64,000 nt of DNA, from the NCBI RefSeq assembly GCF_006442315.1, contig NZ_VFVY01000028.1, positions 1 through 64,000 of the forward strand, given 5' to 3'. The notes beneath the pieces were generated by a model that did not search any database, was not told the DNA's origin, and was given only the letters and a program-made list of their open reading frames with translations. This stretch comes from Mesorhizobium sp. B2-3-4. GTDB lineage: Bacteria > Pseudomonadota > Alphaproteobacteria > Rhizobiales > Rhizobiaceae. Shown piece after piece: positions 35,504 through 47,377 of this stretch (its first letter is position 1; each line of letters starts with the position of its first letter). Position numbers and translations under genes: made by a program.

Positions 35504-35928
35504 TGGATCAGACCCTGCAGAAAGCCCTCGATCAGCTCGACCAGGCAAGTGCTGCCGTCAGGCTCGCGGTGCAGAACCTGGCCAACGCGCCGGGCGGCGC
35601 CGACGCTGCGGGTGATGCCGCGCACGCGCTGTCGGGCGGCGCCATCGATCCCTTCGTGTTCCGCTTCGCCATCTTCGTGCTGGCTATTTTCGTCGGCTAC
35701 TATGTCGTCTGGTCGGTGACCCCTGCCTTGCACACGCCGCTGATGGCCGTCACCAACGCCATCTCCTCGGTGATCGTCGTCGGCGCGCTGCTCGCTGTCG
35801 GCATCGCGGCCTCCGGCGTCGCCGCCGGCTTCGGTTTCGTTGCGCTGATGCTGGTCTCGGTCAACATCTTCGGCGGCTTCCTGGTCACCCAGCGCATGCT
35901 GGCGATGTACAAGAAAAAGGACAAGTGA
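35503..35928 (+). CDS. pntAB: NAD(P) transhydrogenase subunit alpha 2
   Basis: A 141-residue membrane subunit with a polar N-terminal helix (MDQTLQKALDQLDQASAAVR) and then four hydrophobic segments, ending in MLAMYKKKDK. It is the dII alpha part of transhydrogenase that forms the proton channel with PntB. ATG 35503 shares its first base with the last base of the pntAA stop (TGATG); GTG 35500 would add one residue. The gene for a secreted protein follows before pntB. Confidence 0.93.
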   Translation: MDQTLQKALDQLDQASAAVRLAVQNLANAPGGADAAGDAAHALSGGAIDPFVFRFAIFVLAIFVGYYVVWSVTPALHTPLMAVTNAISSVIVVGALLAVGIAASGVAAGFGFVALMLVSVNIFGGFLVTQRMLAMYKKKDK

Positions 35929-35970
35929 GGCAGGTCGGGCGCGCTCATGGCCTTTGGGAGGAGGGATGCA

Positions 35971-36519
35971 ATGTATAGAACGCTGCTTGCTCTCTTGCTG
36001 GCTGCCTTTGCCGCCGTCGGCGCCGGCTGGGCTCGTCCGCCGACGGATGTCGAGAAGCAGGCTCTCCTGGCGACGGTGGAGGAGTTCAAGACCGCTTTCG
36101 GAGCCAACGACATGGGTCATGTCTTCGGCATGACGTCTCCGAAGATTCTGGACTATTTTTCAAGCTCCACCGGCCTCACCGTCGATCAGCTGCAAAAACA
36201 GATGCAGGCGGCATGGGACGATGTGCAAAAGAGGGTGAGCGTCGAATCTTTCCGGATGGATGCTGACGGCGTGCAGTATCGGGAGATGGAAAACGGCACG
36301 CCCTACGCGCTGCTGCCCACCGAAACGATCATGATCCTCGACAAGGACGGTCACAAGCAGCGGGTCGCCGCCCATAGCCAGACATTGGCGCTTCTCGATG
36401 GCAGCCGATGGTATCTGATGCGGGTCGATGAACCGAAGCAATTGACGATAATAAGGAAAATCTACCCCGAATTCGAGAAAGTCGAATTCCCCGCGGGTAA
36501 GCTGGAGGCATTGGACTAA
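35971..36519 (+). CDS. Secreted protein of unknown function inside the pnt cluster
   Basis: A 182-residue protein with a signal peptide (MYRTLLALLLAAFAAVGAGWA). The mature part has an alpha-helical opening (DVEKQALLATVEEFKTAFGA) and then beta strands (GSRWYLMRVDEP), an arrangement like NTF2/DUF4864-type small domains; I cannot name the family. A strong GGAGGAGGG precedes ATG 35971. It lies between pntAB and pntB with gaps of 42 and three bases, so it is transcribed with the transhydrogenase genes. This placement is not usual in the cluster as I know it. Location would be periplasm. Confidence 0.78.
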   Translation: MYRTLLALLLAAFAAVGAGWARPPTDVEKQALLATVEEFKTAFGANDMGHVFGMTSPKILDYFSSSTGLTVDQLQKQMQAAWDDVQKRVSVESFRMDADGVQYREMENGTPYALLPTETIMILDKDGHKQRVAAHSQTLALLDGSRWYLMRVDEPKQLTIIRKIYPEFEKVEFPAGKLEALD

Positions 36520-36522
36520 GCC

Positions 36523-37920
36523 ATGACCGTCAATCTCGCCTCCTTCCTCTATCTGGTGTCTGGCATCCTGTTCATCCTGGCCTTGCGCGGCCTGTCGCAT
36601 CCGACCACCAGCCGCCAGGGTAATCTCTACGGCATGATCGGCATGGGCATCGCCATTGCCACCACCTTGGCGCTGGCGACCCCTTCGGCCGGCCGTTTCG
36701 GCCTGATCGTGCTCGGCCTCGCCATAGGCGGCGGCGTCGGCGCGGTTACCGCGCGCCGCATCGCCATGACCTCGATGCCGCAGCTGGTCGCCGCCTTCCA
36801 CAGCCTCGTCGGCCTCGCCGCCGTCATGGTCGCGGCGGCTGCCATCTACGCACCGGAGAGCTTCGGCATCGGCACCGCCGGCGACATCCACGCCCAGGCG
36901 CTGGTCGAGATGAGCCTCGGCGTCGCCATCGGCGCCATCACCTTCACCGGCTCCGTCATCGCCTTCCTCAAGCTTGATGGACGCATGTCCGGGAAGCCGA
37001 TCATGATCGGCGGCCGCCATTTCATCAACGCGGCACTTGGCATCGCCCTGGTCGTGCTGATCGTGCTGCTGGTCACCACGGAATCGAAGCTGATCTTCTG
37101 GCTGATCGTCACTGCTTCGCTGGTGCTCGGCATCCTGCTCATCATCCCCATCGGCGGCGCCGACATGCCGGTCGTCGTCTCGATGCTGAATTCCTATTCC
37201 GGCTGGGCGGCCGCGGCTCTCGGCTTCACGCTCGGCAATCTGGCGCTGATCATCACCGGCGCGCTGGTCGGCTCGTCGGGTGCCATCCTGTCCTACATCA
37301 TGTGCAAGGGCATGAACCGAAGCTTCATCTCCGTCATCCTCGGCGGCTTCGGCGGCGAGACGGCGGCGGCCGCCGATGACGGCATCGAGCGCACCGTCAA
37401 GCAGGGCTCGGCCGACGATGCCGCCTACCTGATGATGAATGCGCAGAAGGTCATCATCGTGCCGGGCTACGGCATGGCGGTCGCCCAGGCGCAGCACGCG
37501 CTGCGCGAAATGGCCGACAAGCTCAAGGCCAATGGCGTCGACGTCAAATACGCCATCCATCCTGTCGCCGGCCGCATGCCTGGCCACATGAACGTGCTGC
37601 TCGCCGAAGCCAATGTGCCTTACGACGAAGTGTTCGAGCTGGAGGACATCAATTCGGAGTTCGCGCAGGCCGATGTTGCCTATGTCATCGGCGCCAACGA
37701 CGTGACAAACCCGTCGGCGCGTGACGACAAGTCGTCGCCGATCTACGGCATGCCGATCCTGGATGTCGACAAGGCGCGCACCTGCCTGTTCGTCAAGCGC
37801 TCGCTGGGTTCCGGCTATGCCGGCATCGACAACACGCTGTTCTACAAGGACGGCACCATGATGCTGCTCGGCGACGCCAAGAAGATGACCGAGGAAATCG
37901 TCAAGGCGATGGATCACTGA
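36523..37920 (+). CDS. pntB: NAD(P) transhydrogenase subunit beta
   Basis: A 465-residue subunit with about nine membrane helices and a C-terminal NADP(H)-binding domain (dIII). The NADP motif is VPGYGMAVAQAQHALREMAD, followed by KYAIHPVAGRMPGHMNVLLAEA and the KRSLGSGYAG stretch. With PntAA and PntAB it couples proton entry to NADPH formation at the inner membrane. The start is ATG 36523, three bases after the stop of the inserted secreted-protein gene. All dIII motifs are intact, so the complex should be functional. Confidence 0.96.
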   Translation: MTVNLASFLYLVSGILFILALRGLSHPTTSRQGNLYGMIGMGIAIATTLALATPSAGRFGLIVLGLAIGGGVGAVTARRIAMTSMPQLVAAFHSLVGLAAVMVAAAAIYAPESFGIGTAGDIHAQALVEMSLGVAIGAITFTGSVIAFLKLDGRMSGKPIMIGGRHFINAALGIALVVLIVLLVTTESKLIFWLIVTASLVLGILLIIPIGGADMPVVVSMLNSYSGWAAAALGFTLGNLALIITGALVGSSGAILSYIMCKGMNRSFISVILGGFGGETAAAADDGIERTVKQGSADDAAYLMMNAQKVIIVPGYGMAVAQAQHALREMADKLKANGVDVKYAIHPVAGRMPGHMNVLLAEANVPYDEVFELEDINSEFAQADVAYVIGANDVTNPSARDDKSSPIYGMPILDVDKARTCLFVKRSLGSGYAGIDNTLFYKDGTMMLLGDAKKMTEEIVKAMDH

Positions 37921-37931
37921 CCGGCCTGTCC

Positions 37932-38809
37932 TTGCCCGGGGACGTGCCGGCGGAATGCCGGCACGCGGTCATCGCAGCCCATCCGCGCCTGGCCGGCTCG
38001 ACATTCGCTGTCGCCGGCCGCGGATGGCACAGCCTCGCAGTCGAGGTCGACGACCGCTATATCTTCAAGTTCCCGCAAGGGAAGGAGGCCGAGGCCGCGC
38101 TACTGCGGGAAGCCCGGCTGCTCGAAGCCGTCCGGCCGTTTGTGATGATGCCGGTGCCGCATATGACGATCCATCCCGGACCGCCGCTGTTTTCCATGCA
38201 TGGCAAACTGCCGGGCCGGACGTTGGAACCGGCCGACTACGCGAAGCTGGACGAGACGGCGCGGGCGCGGCTCGCGGACGATCTCGCCCTGTTCTTCGCC
38301 GAGCTTCATGCTATCGGTCCCGCCGTCATGCGGGCCGCCGGTGCCGAGCCGGTCGGCTGGTGGGACACAGCGGACGAAACGCTCGCGCCAGTCTGGGCGC
38401 TCTTGCCGCCGGAGCTGCGCCGGGAGGCTGAAGTGGCGATCAAGGCGTATCATGAACTCGGCCCGGACCGCTCGGTGAGGTCTACGGCTTCTTCGACGCG
38501 CATGGCTGGAACATGGCTTTTGACCATGACCGGGGGCGGCTCACAGGCATTTTCGACTTCGCCGATTCCGGCTTCGGCCCGCCGCATCGCGAATTCGTGC
38601 AGGTATCGCTCATCGATCCCGATCTGGCCCTGCGGAGCATGCGCGCCTACGAGGCGCGTACCGGCAACGGGCTCGATCCGCGACGGGTCTTCCTCCTCGC
38701 CGCCGCCATGCGGCTCTCCGAGCTCGCGGGCGCTGCCGAGACGGGCGAGAACGTGCCGATGATCCTGAATCTCGCGATCGGTTGGCTGCGGCAGCACGCA
38801 ATACGGTAG
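37932..38809 (+). pseudogene. Frameshifted phosphotransferase (APH-like kinase)
   Basis: Two frames together make one aminoglycoside phosphotransferase-like kinase. Frame one runs from about 37932 and carries the N-lobe (VDDRYIFKFPQGKEAEAALL) up to YHELGPD near 38470; frame two carries the catalytic end (FFDAHGWNMAFDHDRGRLTG, then FDFADSGFGPPHREF) to 38809. Restoring one C in CGGACCGCTCGG near 38466 would give GPDPLGEVYG and join them, so a single-base deletion is the likely cause. The motif HGWN stands where APH kinases have HGD. The start codon is uncertain (TTG 37932 or GTG 37944). A sequencing error cannot be excluded. Confidence 0.8.
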
Positions 38810-38832
38810 CTTCATTGCACGCCGAGGCTGAT

Positions 38833-38873
38833 GAAATGAAAGAGCCCGGTCGCAAACCGGGCTATTTCATTTC
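38833..38873. terminator. Long bidirectional hairpin terminator
   Basis: An 18-base stem with one mismatch: GAAATGAAAGAGCCCGGT pairs with ACCGGGCTATTTCATTTC around a five-base loop. It lies between the end of the phosphotransferase pseudogene and the end of the convergent membrane protein gene (stop at 38890), and serves either strand. Confidence 0.85.
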
Positions 38874-38889
38874 GAAATGGTAGCCGCGC

Positions 38890-39807
38890 TCAGCGGTTGC
38901 TGAGAAATACGGCCTCCTCGTCATCCCTTTGCCTGCCGCCAAGGGCTGCGGCGGCGCTGGCGATGAAGGCGCCGATGACCAGCGACAGGGCGCCAAGCAG
39001 GGCAAAAGTGGCGCTGCCTTTCCTGGCGGTGTCGGCGGCCTGTTTGGCCTTGACCTTGGCGTCTTCGACCTTGGCCACCAGCGCATCGACACGCGCCTTG
39101 GCATCGGCCTCCGAAAGGCCGGTGCGGGCGGCGACCAGCTGCGACAGATAGGTCTTGTCGTCAGCCGAAATCTCGCCTGCGGCGGCACTCGCGATCAGGA
39201 TCCGCGACGCCTGTCCGACCGCTGCCGCATCACCGTCCGGACCGGCCGCCGCCAGCTTGCTGGCATCCGCCGGGCGAAACAGCGAATCCACGAGATAGGA
39301 CGTCGCATTGTCGGTCGAGGCGCTGCCGGCATTGGCGGAAGCGCCTGCCGATGCGCCCATGGCGGCCCCCGACGCCACGGTGGAAGCCGCCTGCACGCCT
39401 GCGCCAAGCACGGACGACAGGGCTGAGCCAAGCACGCCGACGACCAGCAATGTCGCCAGCGCCCAGGCTAGGAAGCCATGCGCGGTGTCACGGAAATAAA
39501 CCTCGTCGGTGTGGATGCCGACCCATTTGGTCCGCAACCGTCCGGCCAGATAGCCTCCGACGCCGGACGACAGCCATTGCACGATGATCAGCCAGATTGC
39601 GCCGGACACGGCGAAAGTGGTCAGCGAGGCGCCGGAACCGGACCATGGCGACACCATCGTGAGCCCCAGCCCTGAGCCGAGCAACATAAGGATGAACGTC
39701 AATGTCGAGGCAGCGAAGGCCCCGGCAATGATCGGCCCCCAACTGACGGCTGTGGACGAGGATTCTGTCGAGGCCGAAACGTCGACGGCCGATAGGGAGG
39801 ATTGCAT
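38890..39807 (-). CDS. Membrane protein of unknown function (PhnA-like in rhizobial annotation)
   Basis: A 305-residue protein with helices near residues 22-48, 62-85, 110-138 and 268-292. The loop between the third and last helices holds two hydrophilic Ala/Asp-rich stretches (SASTDNATSYLVDSLFRP, then AKARVDALVAKVEDAKVKAK), the second probably a coiled coil. I recall rhizobial homologues being annotated as PhnA-like, but nothing in the sequence shows phosphonate chemistry. GGAGGAGGG precedes ATG 39807. A 25-codon gene with its own strong ribosome-binding site ends ten bases upstream, so the two are co-transcribed. Confidence 0.75.
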   Translation of the reverse strand: MQSSLSAVDVSASTESSSTAVSWGPIIAGAFAASTLTFILMLLGSGLGLTMVSPWSGSGASLTTFAVSGAIWLIIVQWLSSGVGGYLAGRLRTKWVGIHTDEVYFRDTAHGFLAWALATLLVVGVLGSALSSVLGAGVQAASTVASGAAMGASAGASANAGSASTDNATSYLVDSLFRPADASKLAAAGPDGDAAAVGQASRILIASAAAGEISADDKTYLSQLVAARTGLSEADAKARVDALVAKVEDAKVKAKQAADTARKGSATFALLGALSLVIGAFIASAAAALGGRQRDDEEAVFLSNR

Positions 39808-39817
39808 GACCCTCCTC

Positions 39818-39895
39818 CTATCGTACGAACAGCATGATCAGAATGATGATCGGGATCGGAATGCCGAGCAACCAGAGCAGAATGCCGCGTCCCAT
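39818..39895 (-). CDS. 25-residue hydrophobic membrane peptide
   Basis: A 25-codon gene starting MGRGILLWLLGIPIPIIILI and ending MLFVR, almost entirely one membrane helix with a Pro-rich centre. The evidence for translation is a perfect AAGGAG with six bases to ATG 39895. The stop is ten bases before the start of the 305-residue membrane protein, whose own ribosome-binding site overlaps the end of this gene. Similar short MGRGILLWLLGIPIPI-type peptides are known to me from rhizobial genomes, without a function. It is too short for routine gene finders. Confidence 0.75.
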   Translation of the reverse strand: MGRGILLWLLGIPIPIIILIMLFVR

Positions 39896-40136
39896 GAAGG
39901 TCTCCTTGCAAGAAATTGTGATCGATGGTGTCACAATGTCCGGCTGACGCTTCCGTTCCGGCGCGCTGTGAAATGATTTTGTTTGCCGGATAGGGAACAA
40001 ATCGCCGCGCCGATTCTGCGAATGCGATTGCCACCGGAGCGGGGTGCAGGTCGCACACTATAAAGTGAACCCTGAACCCGTCGGACAAGCCCGCCGCTTC
40101 CTTCGAAGCGCCATTTTCCCCTGGCGAGTGAGCCGG

Positions 40137-41254
40137 ATGACTTTGAGGATTTTCATCGCGGTGCGAAAGGCGGAAGCCCAGCGCCTTTGGTCTTTTGTCA
40201 GCCGGTCGCGCTCGGCAATTTTCGTCGGCCTGGTCTTGATCTCCGGTCTCTGCGGCGCCATGCCCACCACGGCAGCTACGCCGGTCGATCCGAACGCGGA
40301 CAGTTCGGTTGCCGACAAGGCGGCGGATCGCTCGCCTGTCGGCTTTGAAACCGTTCGGATCCCGAATGGCGCCGAACCGCCGCTGGTTGCCGGGGTCTGG
40401 TACCCAACGTCAGCCGAGCCGCGGGATGTGCCGCTGGAAAATTTTACCCAGCGTGTCGCCCCGTCCGGCCCGGTGGAAGGGAGTGCGCTGCCGCTCATCG
40501 TGATCTCGCATGGCGGCGGCGGATCCTATGCCGGCCATTATGATACGGCGATCGCCTTGGCCAGAGCCGGGTTCGTCGTCGCCGCGGTCAGCCATGCCGG
40601 CGATACCTATGACGACCAGAGCAAGGTGCTGATGTTGTGGCGCCGGCCCGCGCAGCTCAGCCGGCTGATCGATTTCATGCTGAAGGACTGGCGCGGGCAC
40701 GCGGCCATAGATCAGCAGCGCATCGGCGCTTTCGGTTTCTCGAATGGCGGCTTTGCCGTCCTCGTGGAAGCGGGCGGGATACCTGAACTCGGCAGGATCG
40801 ACCCCTACTGCGCGGCAAATCCCAAGCACGATCTTTGCATCACACTGGCCAAGGCCGGAGTCCAGTCCGTTGCCGGCGCGTTGCCGCCGCCGGATGTATG
40901 GAAGCCCGACCCGCGCATCCGCGCCATTGCCGCCGCCGCGCCGTCCTTCGGTTTCACTTTTGACCGCGCCGGCCTCGCTTCGGTGCAAATCCCGGTGCTC
41001 CTCTGGGGCGCGGCCGACGACCGGCATCAGCCAGGCCCGTGGTATGAGGAGCACATTCGCTCGGCACTGCCGCGGCCGCCGCAGTATCATGTCGAACCGA
41101 TGGCGGGCCACTATGCGTTCCTGCCGCCATGCGGCGCCAGACTGCGCGCCATGGCGCCGGGTATCTGCGTCGACGCGCCCGGTTTCGACCGGGCGGCGTT
41201 TCATCGGCGCCTGAACGCCGCCCTGGTGCGCTTTTTCAGAACGTCGCTACGGTC

Positions 41255-41258
<4 letters not shown>
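40137..41258 (+). CDS. Secreted alpha/beta hydrolase (dienelactone hydrolase/PAF-acetylhydrolase-like)
   Basis: A hydrolase of about 373 residues with an N-terminal signal or anchor (FVGLVLISGLCGAMPTTAATP, residues about 30-50). The nucleophile serine is in GAFGFSNGGFA, the acid in LLWGAADDRHQPG and the base in MAGHYAFLPP. Early strand LIVISHGGGGSYAGHYD is the oxyanion loop. It resembles the platelet-activating factor acetylhydrolase-like branch of dienelactone hydrolases, esterases of unknown substrate. ATG 40137 is the only reasonable start; the frame itself opens at 40044. Its stop overlaps the gyrB stop on the opposite strand (shared TTAG at 41255-41258). Confidence 0.85.
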
Positions 41259-43726
<2,468 letters not shown>

Positions 43727-43886
43727 GAAAACCTGTCTGATGGATACTGCTGGTCCAGCGCTGGAAATTAGCTCCGAATCGCGCCGCTTTGATGGCCTAG
43801 ATATAGGCGCAAATGCCGGATTTTCCAAGGTTTGGCGGGATTTGCGGGCGGGAAAGCCGGCTTTCGGCTCGAGCTTACCCCGGGCC

Positions 43887-46541
43887 CTATTTCAGCTTGG
43901 CCAGCCGGCCCCTGAGAAACTTGATCATGAATTTGTAGCGCGGCGCCAGCCGGCCGCTGCGGTCGAGCTCCAGTGTCATGTCGAGCGCCTGGGAAAGCAC
44001 CGCCTTCGGATTCTTGGCGACCTGCGCGTAATCGATCATGGCGACCACCAGATCGCGCTGCCAGGTGGCGTTGCCGGGATCGGCATGGGCGAGTCGCTGG
44101 CGGATATCGAGGCTGTCTTGGAACGCCTGGCGCGCACCCGTGATGTCGCGCTCCTTGATCCGCAGCATACCGATCTCGGAGAGTGTTATGGACAGGTCGC
44201 GCTGCCAGTCCGAATTGGCTGGATCGAGTTTGGCCAGCCTGTCGGCGATGACGAAACTGTCGAGATAGAGCTTGAGCGCGCCCTTGCGATCGCCCTGGAT
44301 GGCGAGCACGCCCGCGACCTTTTCGAGGCTGACCGACAGGTCGCGCTGCCAGTCGCTGTTGTGCGGATCGCTGTCGGCCAGAGCCTTGGCCAGCGACAGC
44401 GCCTCCCGATAGGCCGAAAGGGCCGCCGGCCAGTTCTCCTGATCGCTCAACGCATTGCCGATCTTGGCGTTGCCGACCGACAGATCGCGCTTCAGTTCGG
44501 TATTTCCGGGGTCGCGGCCGACGAGCCGTTCGACGATCGCGAGGCTCTCCTGATAGGACGCAAGCGCGCCGGCGGGGTCGTCGCGCTCGCGTTTGAGGTC
44601 GCCGATCGTGTCATAGCTCACAGACACGTCGCGTTGCCGTTCCGCGTTGTCGGGAGCCTTCCCGGCAAGCACAAGCCGGACCTTCAGGCTCTCTTCATAG
44701 GCAGCCTGCGCATCGTCCAGCCGGCCGGCGGTACGGGCAAGGCCGGCGAGCTCGTCATAGGCGATGGTCAGGTCGCGCTGCAGGTCGGCACGGTCCGGCT
44801 CGTTGGCGGCGAGCTGCTGCTTGACCGCAAGGCTTTCCTGATAGACCTGCTCGGCGCTGGCCAGGTCGCCTTGCGTCACCAGCACATTGCCGATCTTGTC
44901 GTCAGCCGTGGCCAGGTCGCCGAACCAGTTCAGCCGCCGCGGTTCGGCCACGACAAGGTCGCGCAGCATTGAGCGCGCGGTCTGATAGTTCTGCAAGGCC
45001 GATGGCAGGTCTCCGAGCGCGACCTGGATATTGCCGAGCTTGGTGTGGCTGACGGCGAGGTCGCGCCGAACGCTCGGGTCGCTCTCGCGCTTGACGCGCT
45101 GCTCCAGATTGGCCTGCAGCGCTTCGTAGGCGCGTCCGGCGGCGGTGATGTCGCCCGTGGTGACATAGAGCTTGCCAAGTTCGTCCAGCGTGCGGATCTG
45201 CCGGTCGGCATCGTCGAGCGTCAGTGAAGACTGCCCTGCCTCGCCATAGAGCGAAAGCACCGTTTCATAGTCCTTGATGGCCGCCGTGTAGTCGAGATCG
45301 GCCCGCGCCGCGCCGCCCGAAAGATAGAGCGTCGCGGCCTCCGACATGGTGCGGCTGACGAAATTGGCCTTCAGCGCCTGGCGCGAGACATTGTCGATAT
45401 CGGCTGCTTTGGCAAGGATGGCGCGCGCACCGTCGAATGCGCCGAGCGACAGTTGCTCCTCCGCCTGCCGGCGCAATTCCGTCACTTGCGGATCATCGGA
45501 GGCAAGCGTCTTCATTTCGCCGCGCACCTTGACGAAAGCGTCCGCCGCTTCGCGGAGCCTGGCGTCGAGGCTTGCCGCCGACAGATGGCTGGTGTCGGTG
45601 CTGATCAGGGCGCCGTAGAGCGGCGCCAGCGGCATGTCGGCGTCGCTGGCGATCCGCTCGACCTCGCCGCGCATGTCCGGCGTCACGTCGGCCATGGCCA
45701 GCAGCAGCCGTTCGCGCTCCGGCAATTGCTCCTTGGCGGCGGTGGCGAAGAACAGCTTCGGCAGCCCGCTCTCGACATAGGGAAGCTGCTTGCCGCGACT
45801 GAGGTCGTAGACCTCCTGCTGAACCAGCGTCAGCACCGAGCGGATCTCGAGCCCGTCGGTGCCGAGATATTTGGTCAGCGCCGTGGTGAAGGGCGAATTC
45901 TGGCCGGTGCCGTCGGCGGCGGTCTCGCCGGGCGCGGCCGAGAAGGCGAACAGGATGTTTTCCGCCCGCCCGACGCGCCCGAGACCGGGCTTGACCTTGT
46001 CGGCGACATCCTTGGCCAGCGAGGCCGCGCCCCGGCCGTCACCGCCGCTCCCCGAGAAGGGGTCGCTGCGGCAGGCGTCGAGCACGATCAGCCCGACCTT
46101 GGCGGTGGCGGCCACGGCGTCGCGCACCTCTTCCAGTGGCAGGGTGGTGTTTTGCAAGGCGTCGAGCGAAGAGGCGTCGGCATCGACCGGCAGCAACCGG
46201 TTGTCGCCCGAGATTTCGACCCCGTGGCCCGAGAAATAGACCAGCGCCACGTCGGCGCCCTTGGCGTCCTCGCGAAAATCGTCGAGCGCCCGGCGCATGC
46301 GCCTGAGGTCGCGATTGGTTTCGAGCACCACCTCGAAACCAAGTTTCTTCAGCGTCGCCGCCATCGCTTCGCCGTCATGAACAGGGTTGGCGAGCGGACG
46401 GACCAGCCGGTAGTCGTCATCGGCCATGACCAAGGCCACGCGCTGCTCGGCCACCGCCGCTGCGGTGGTCGCAAACATCAGCAGCAAGGCAAACAGCAAA
46501 CGCAAGTCGAACCGCCCCCGGCTCAGTCGTTTGCCGACCAT
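43887..46541 (-). CDS. Caspase-like (C14) protease with TPR array
   Basis: An 884-residue exported protein. A signal peptide or anchor (LRLLFALLLMFATTAAAVA) is followed by a caspase p20-like domain (residues 33-270) with the full dyad: His106 in VYFSGHGVEI and Cys157 in LIVLDACRSDPF. The C-terminal 500 residues form tetratricopeptide-like repeats (units of about 40 residues with the recurring NSDWQRDLSVS/ERQRDVSVSYD motif). Such orthocaspases cleave after Arg or Lys in known cases; the substrate here is unknown. No toxin, effector or regulator gene is adjacent; gyrB lies downstream on the same strand, 160 bases away. The gene has its own start ATG 46541. Confidence 0.88.
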   Translation of the reverse strand: MVGKRLSRGRFDLRLLFALLLMFATTAAAVAEQRVALVMADDDYRLVRPLANPVHDGEAMAATLKKLGFEVVLETNRDLRRMRRALDDFREDAKGADVALVYFSGHGVEISGDNRLLPVDADASSLDALQNTTLPLEEVRDAVAATAKVGLIVLDACRSDPFSGSGGDGRGAASLAKDVADKVKPGLGRVGRAENILFAFSAAPGETAADGTGQNSPFTTALTKYLGTDGLEIRSVLTLVQQEVYDLSRGKQLPYVESGLPKLFFATAAKEQLPERERLLLAMADVTPDMRGEVERIASDADMPLAPLYGALISTDTSHLSAASLDARLREAADAFVKVRGEMKTLASDDPQVTELRRQAEEQLSLGAFDGARAILAKAADIDNVSRQALKANFVSRTMSEAATLYLSGGAARADLDYTAAIKDYETVLSLYGEAGQSSLTLDDADRQIRTLDELGKLYVTTGDITAAGRAYEALQANLEQRVKRESDPSVRRDLAVSHTKLGNIQVALGDLPSALQNYQTARSMLRDLVVAEPRRLNWFGDLATADDKIGNVLVTQGDLASAEQVYQESLAVKQQLAANEPDRADLQRDLTIAYDELAGLARTAGRLDDAQAAYEESLKVRLVLAGKAPDNAERQRDVSVSYDTIGDLKRERDDPAGALASYQESLAIVERLVGRDPGNTELKRDLSVGNAKIGNALSDQENWPAALSAYREALSLAKALADSDPHNSDWQRDLSVSLEKVAGVLAIQGDRKGALKLYLDSFVIADRLAKLDPANSDWQRDLSITLSEIGMLRIKERDITGARQAFQDSLDIRQRLAHADPGNATWQRDLVVAMIDYAQVAKNPKAVLSQALDMTLELDRSGRLAPRYKFMIKFLRGRLAKLK

Positions 46542-46586
46542 TCCACCTCTTTATGGCACGAGCAAGCCTGTCCGAAACGGGTTCGT

Positions 46587-47156
46587 TCAGCCGGCACGCA
46601 TCGGCTTCAGCGCTTCGCTCCAGCGCAACAGCTCGTCCAGCATCGCCCTGGTGCCGCCCTGGACCTGTTCGCTGGCGTCGAAGGCGCCATTCCCGTCGAG
46701 CAGTTTCTGGTACAGCGGCAGCGCCACGCCTTCCGGGATCGGCACGATTCCGACCGAGGTCAGCAGCGGCTTCAGCGCCTGCGCCGCGCGCAGGCCGCCC
46801 GAGACGCCGCCATAGCTGAAGATGGCGGCGGGCTTGTACTTCCATTCGCGCGCCAGATAGTCGATCGCGTTGACGATCGCCGGCGCCGCGAAATAATTGT
46901 ACTCCGGCGCCACGAAGACAAACGCGTCGGCGGCGTCGATCGCCTTCGACCAGGCCTTGGTGTGGTCGTTCTGGTAATTGCCGAGCCTTGGATGATGCGG
47001 TTCGTCCAGCACCGGCAGATGGAACGCGGCGATATCGGTCAGCACCGGTTCGAACTGCCCCTGTTCACGCGCGAATTTCTCCAGCCACTCAGCAAAAACC
47101 GGTCCGGCTCGGCCGGGTCGCGTGCTGCCGATGATGATGTTCAACCGATGCTTCAC
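46587..47156 (-). CDS. NADPH-dependent FMN reductase family protein
   Basis: A 189-residue flavodoxin-like flavoprotein. The FMN-phosphate loop is IIIGSTRPGRAGP near the start; the FMN isoalloxazine loop is VAPEYNYFAAPAIVNAIDYL, characteristic of the NAD(P)H-dependent FMN reductase (ArsH/SsuE/azoreductase-like) group. Further on, FSYGGVSGGLRAAQAL is typical. The start is GTG 47156 with GAGGAG eight bases upstream. It probably supplies reduced flavin or reduces quinones. The cytochrome P450 gene starts 221 bases away on the opposite strand; no shared role is shown. Confidence 0.88.
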   Translation of the reverse strand: MKHRLNIIIGSTRPGRAGPVFAEWLEKFAREQGQFEPVLTDIAAFHLPVLDEPHHPRLGNYQNDHTKAWSKAIDAADAFVFVAPEYNYFAAPAIVNAIDYLAREWKYKPAAIFSYGGVSGGLRAAQALKPLLTSVGIVPIPEGVALPLYQKLLDGNGAFDASEQVQGGTRAMLDELLRWSEALKPMRAG

Positions 47157-47377
47157 GGGTGGGGCTCCTCGACTAGTGGTATCTGTTGGTGACCGTGACC
47201 TAAGGCACAGAGCCGGCCCGGGCAAGACCGCGCAGTCCAGAGACGGTCACAATCGGATGAACGAATTGCCGGGCCGGCGGTGCTTTCGAACGGGCGGCTT
47301 GCCGTCCGGTCGAACTTGTCCTTCGGTCACATGGACGCCGGCTTTGCCAGCCACTACATCTTGGCCAGGAGCACGCC

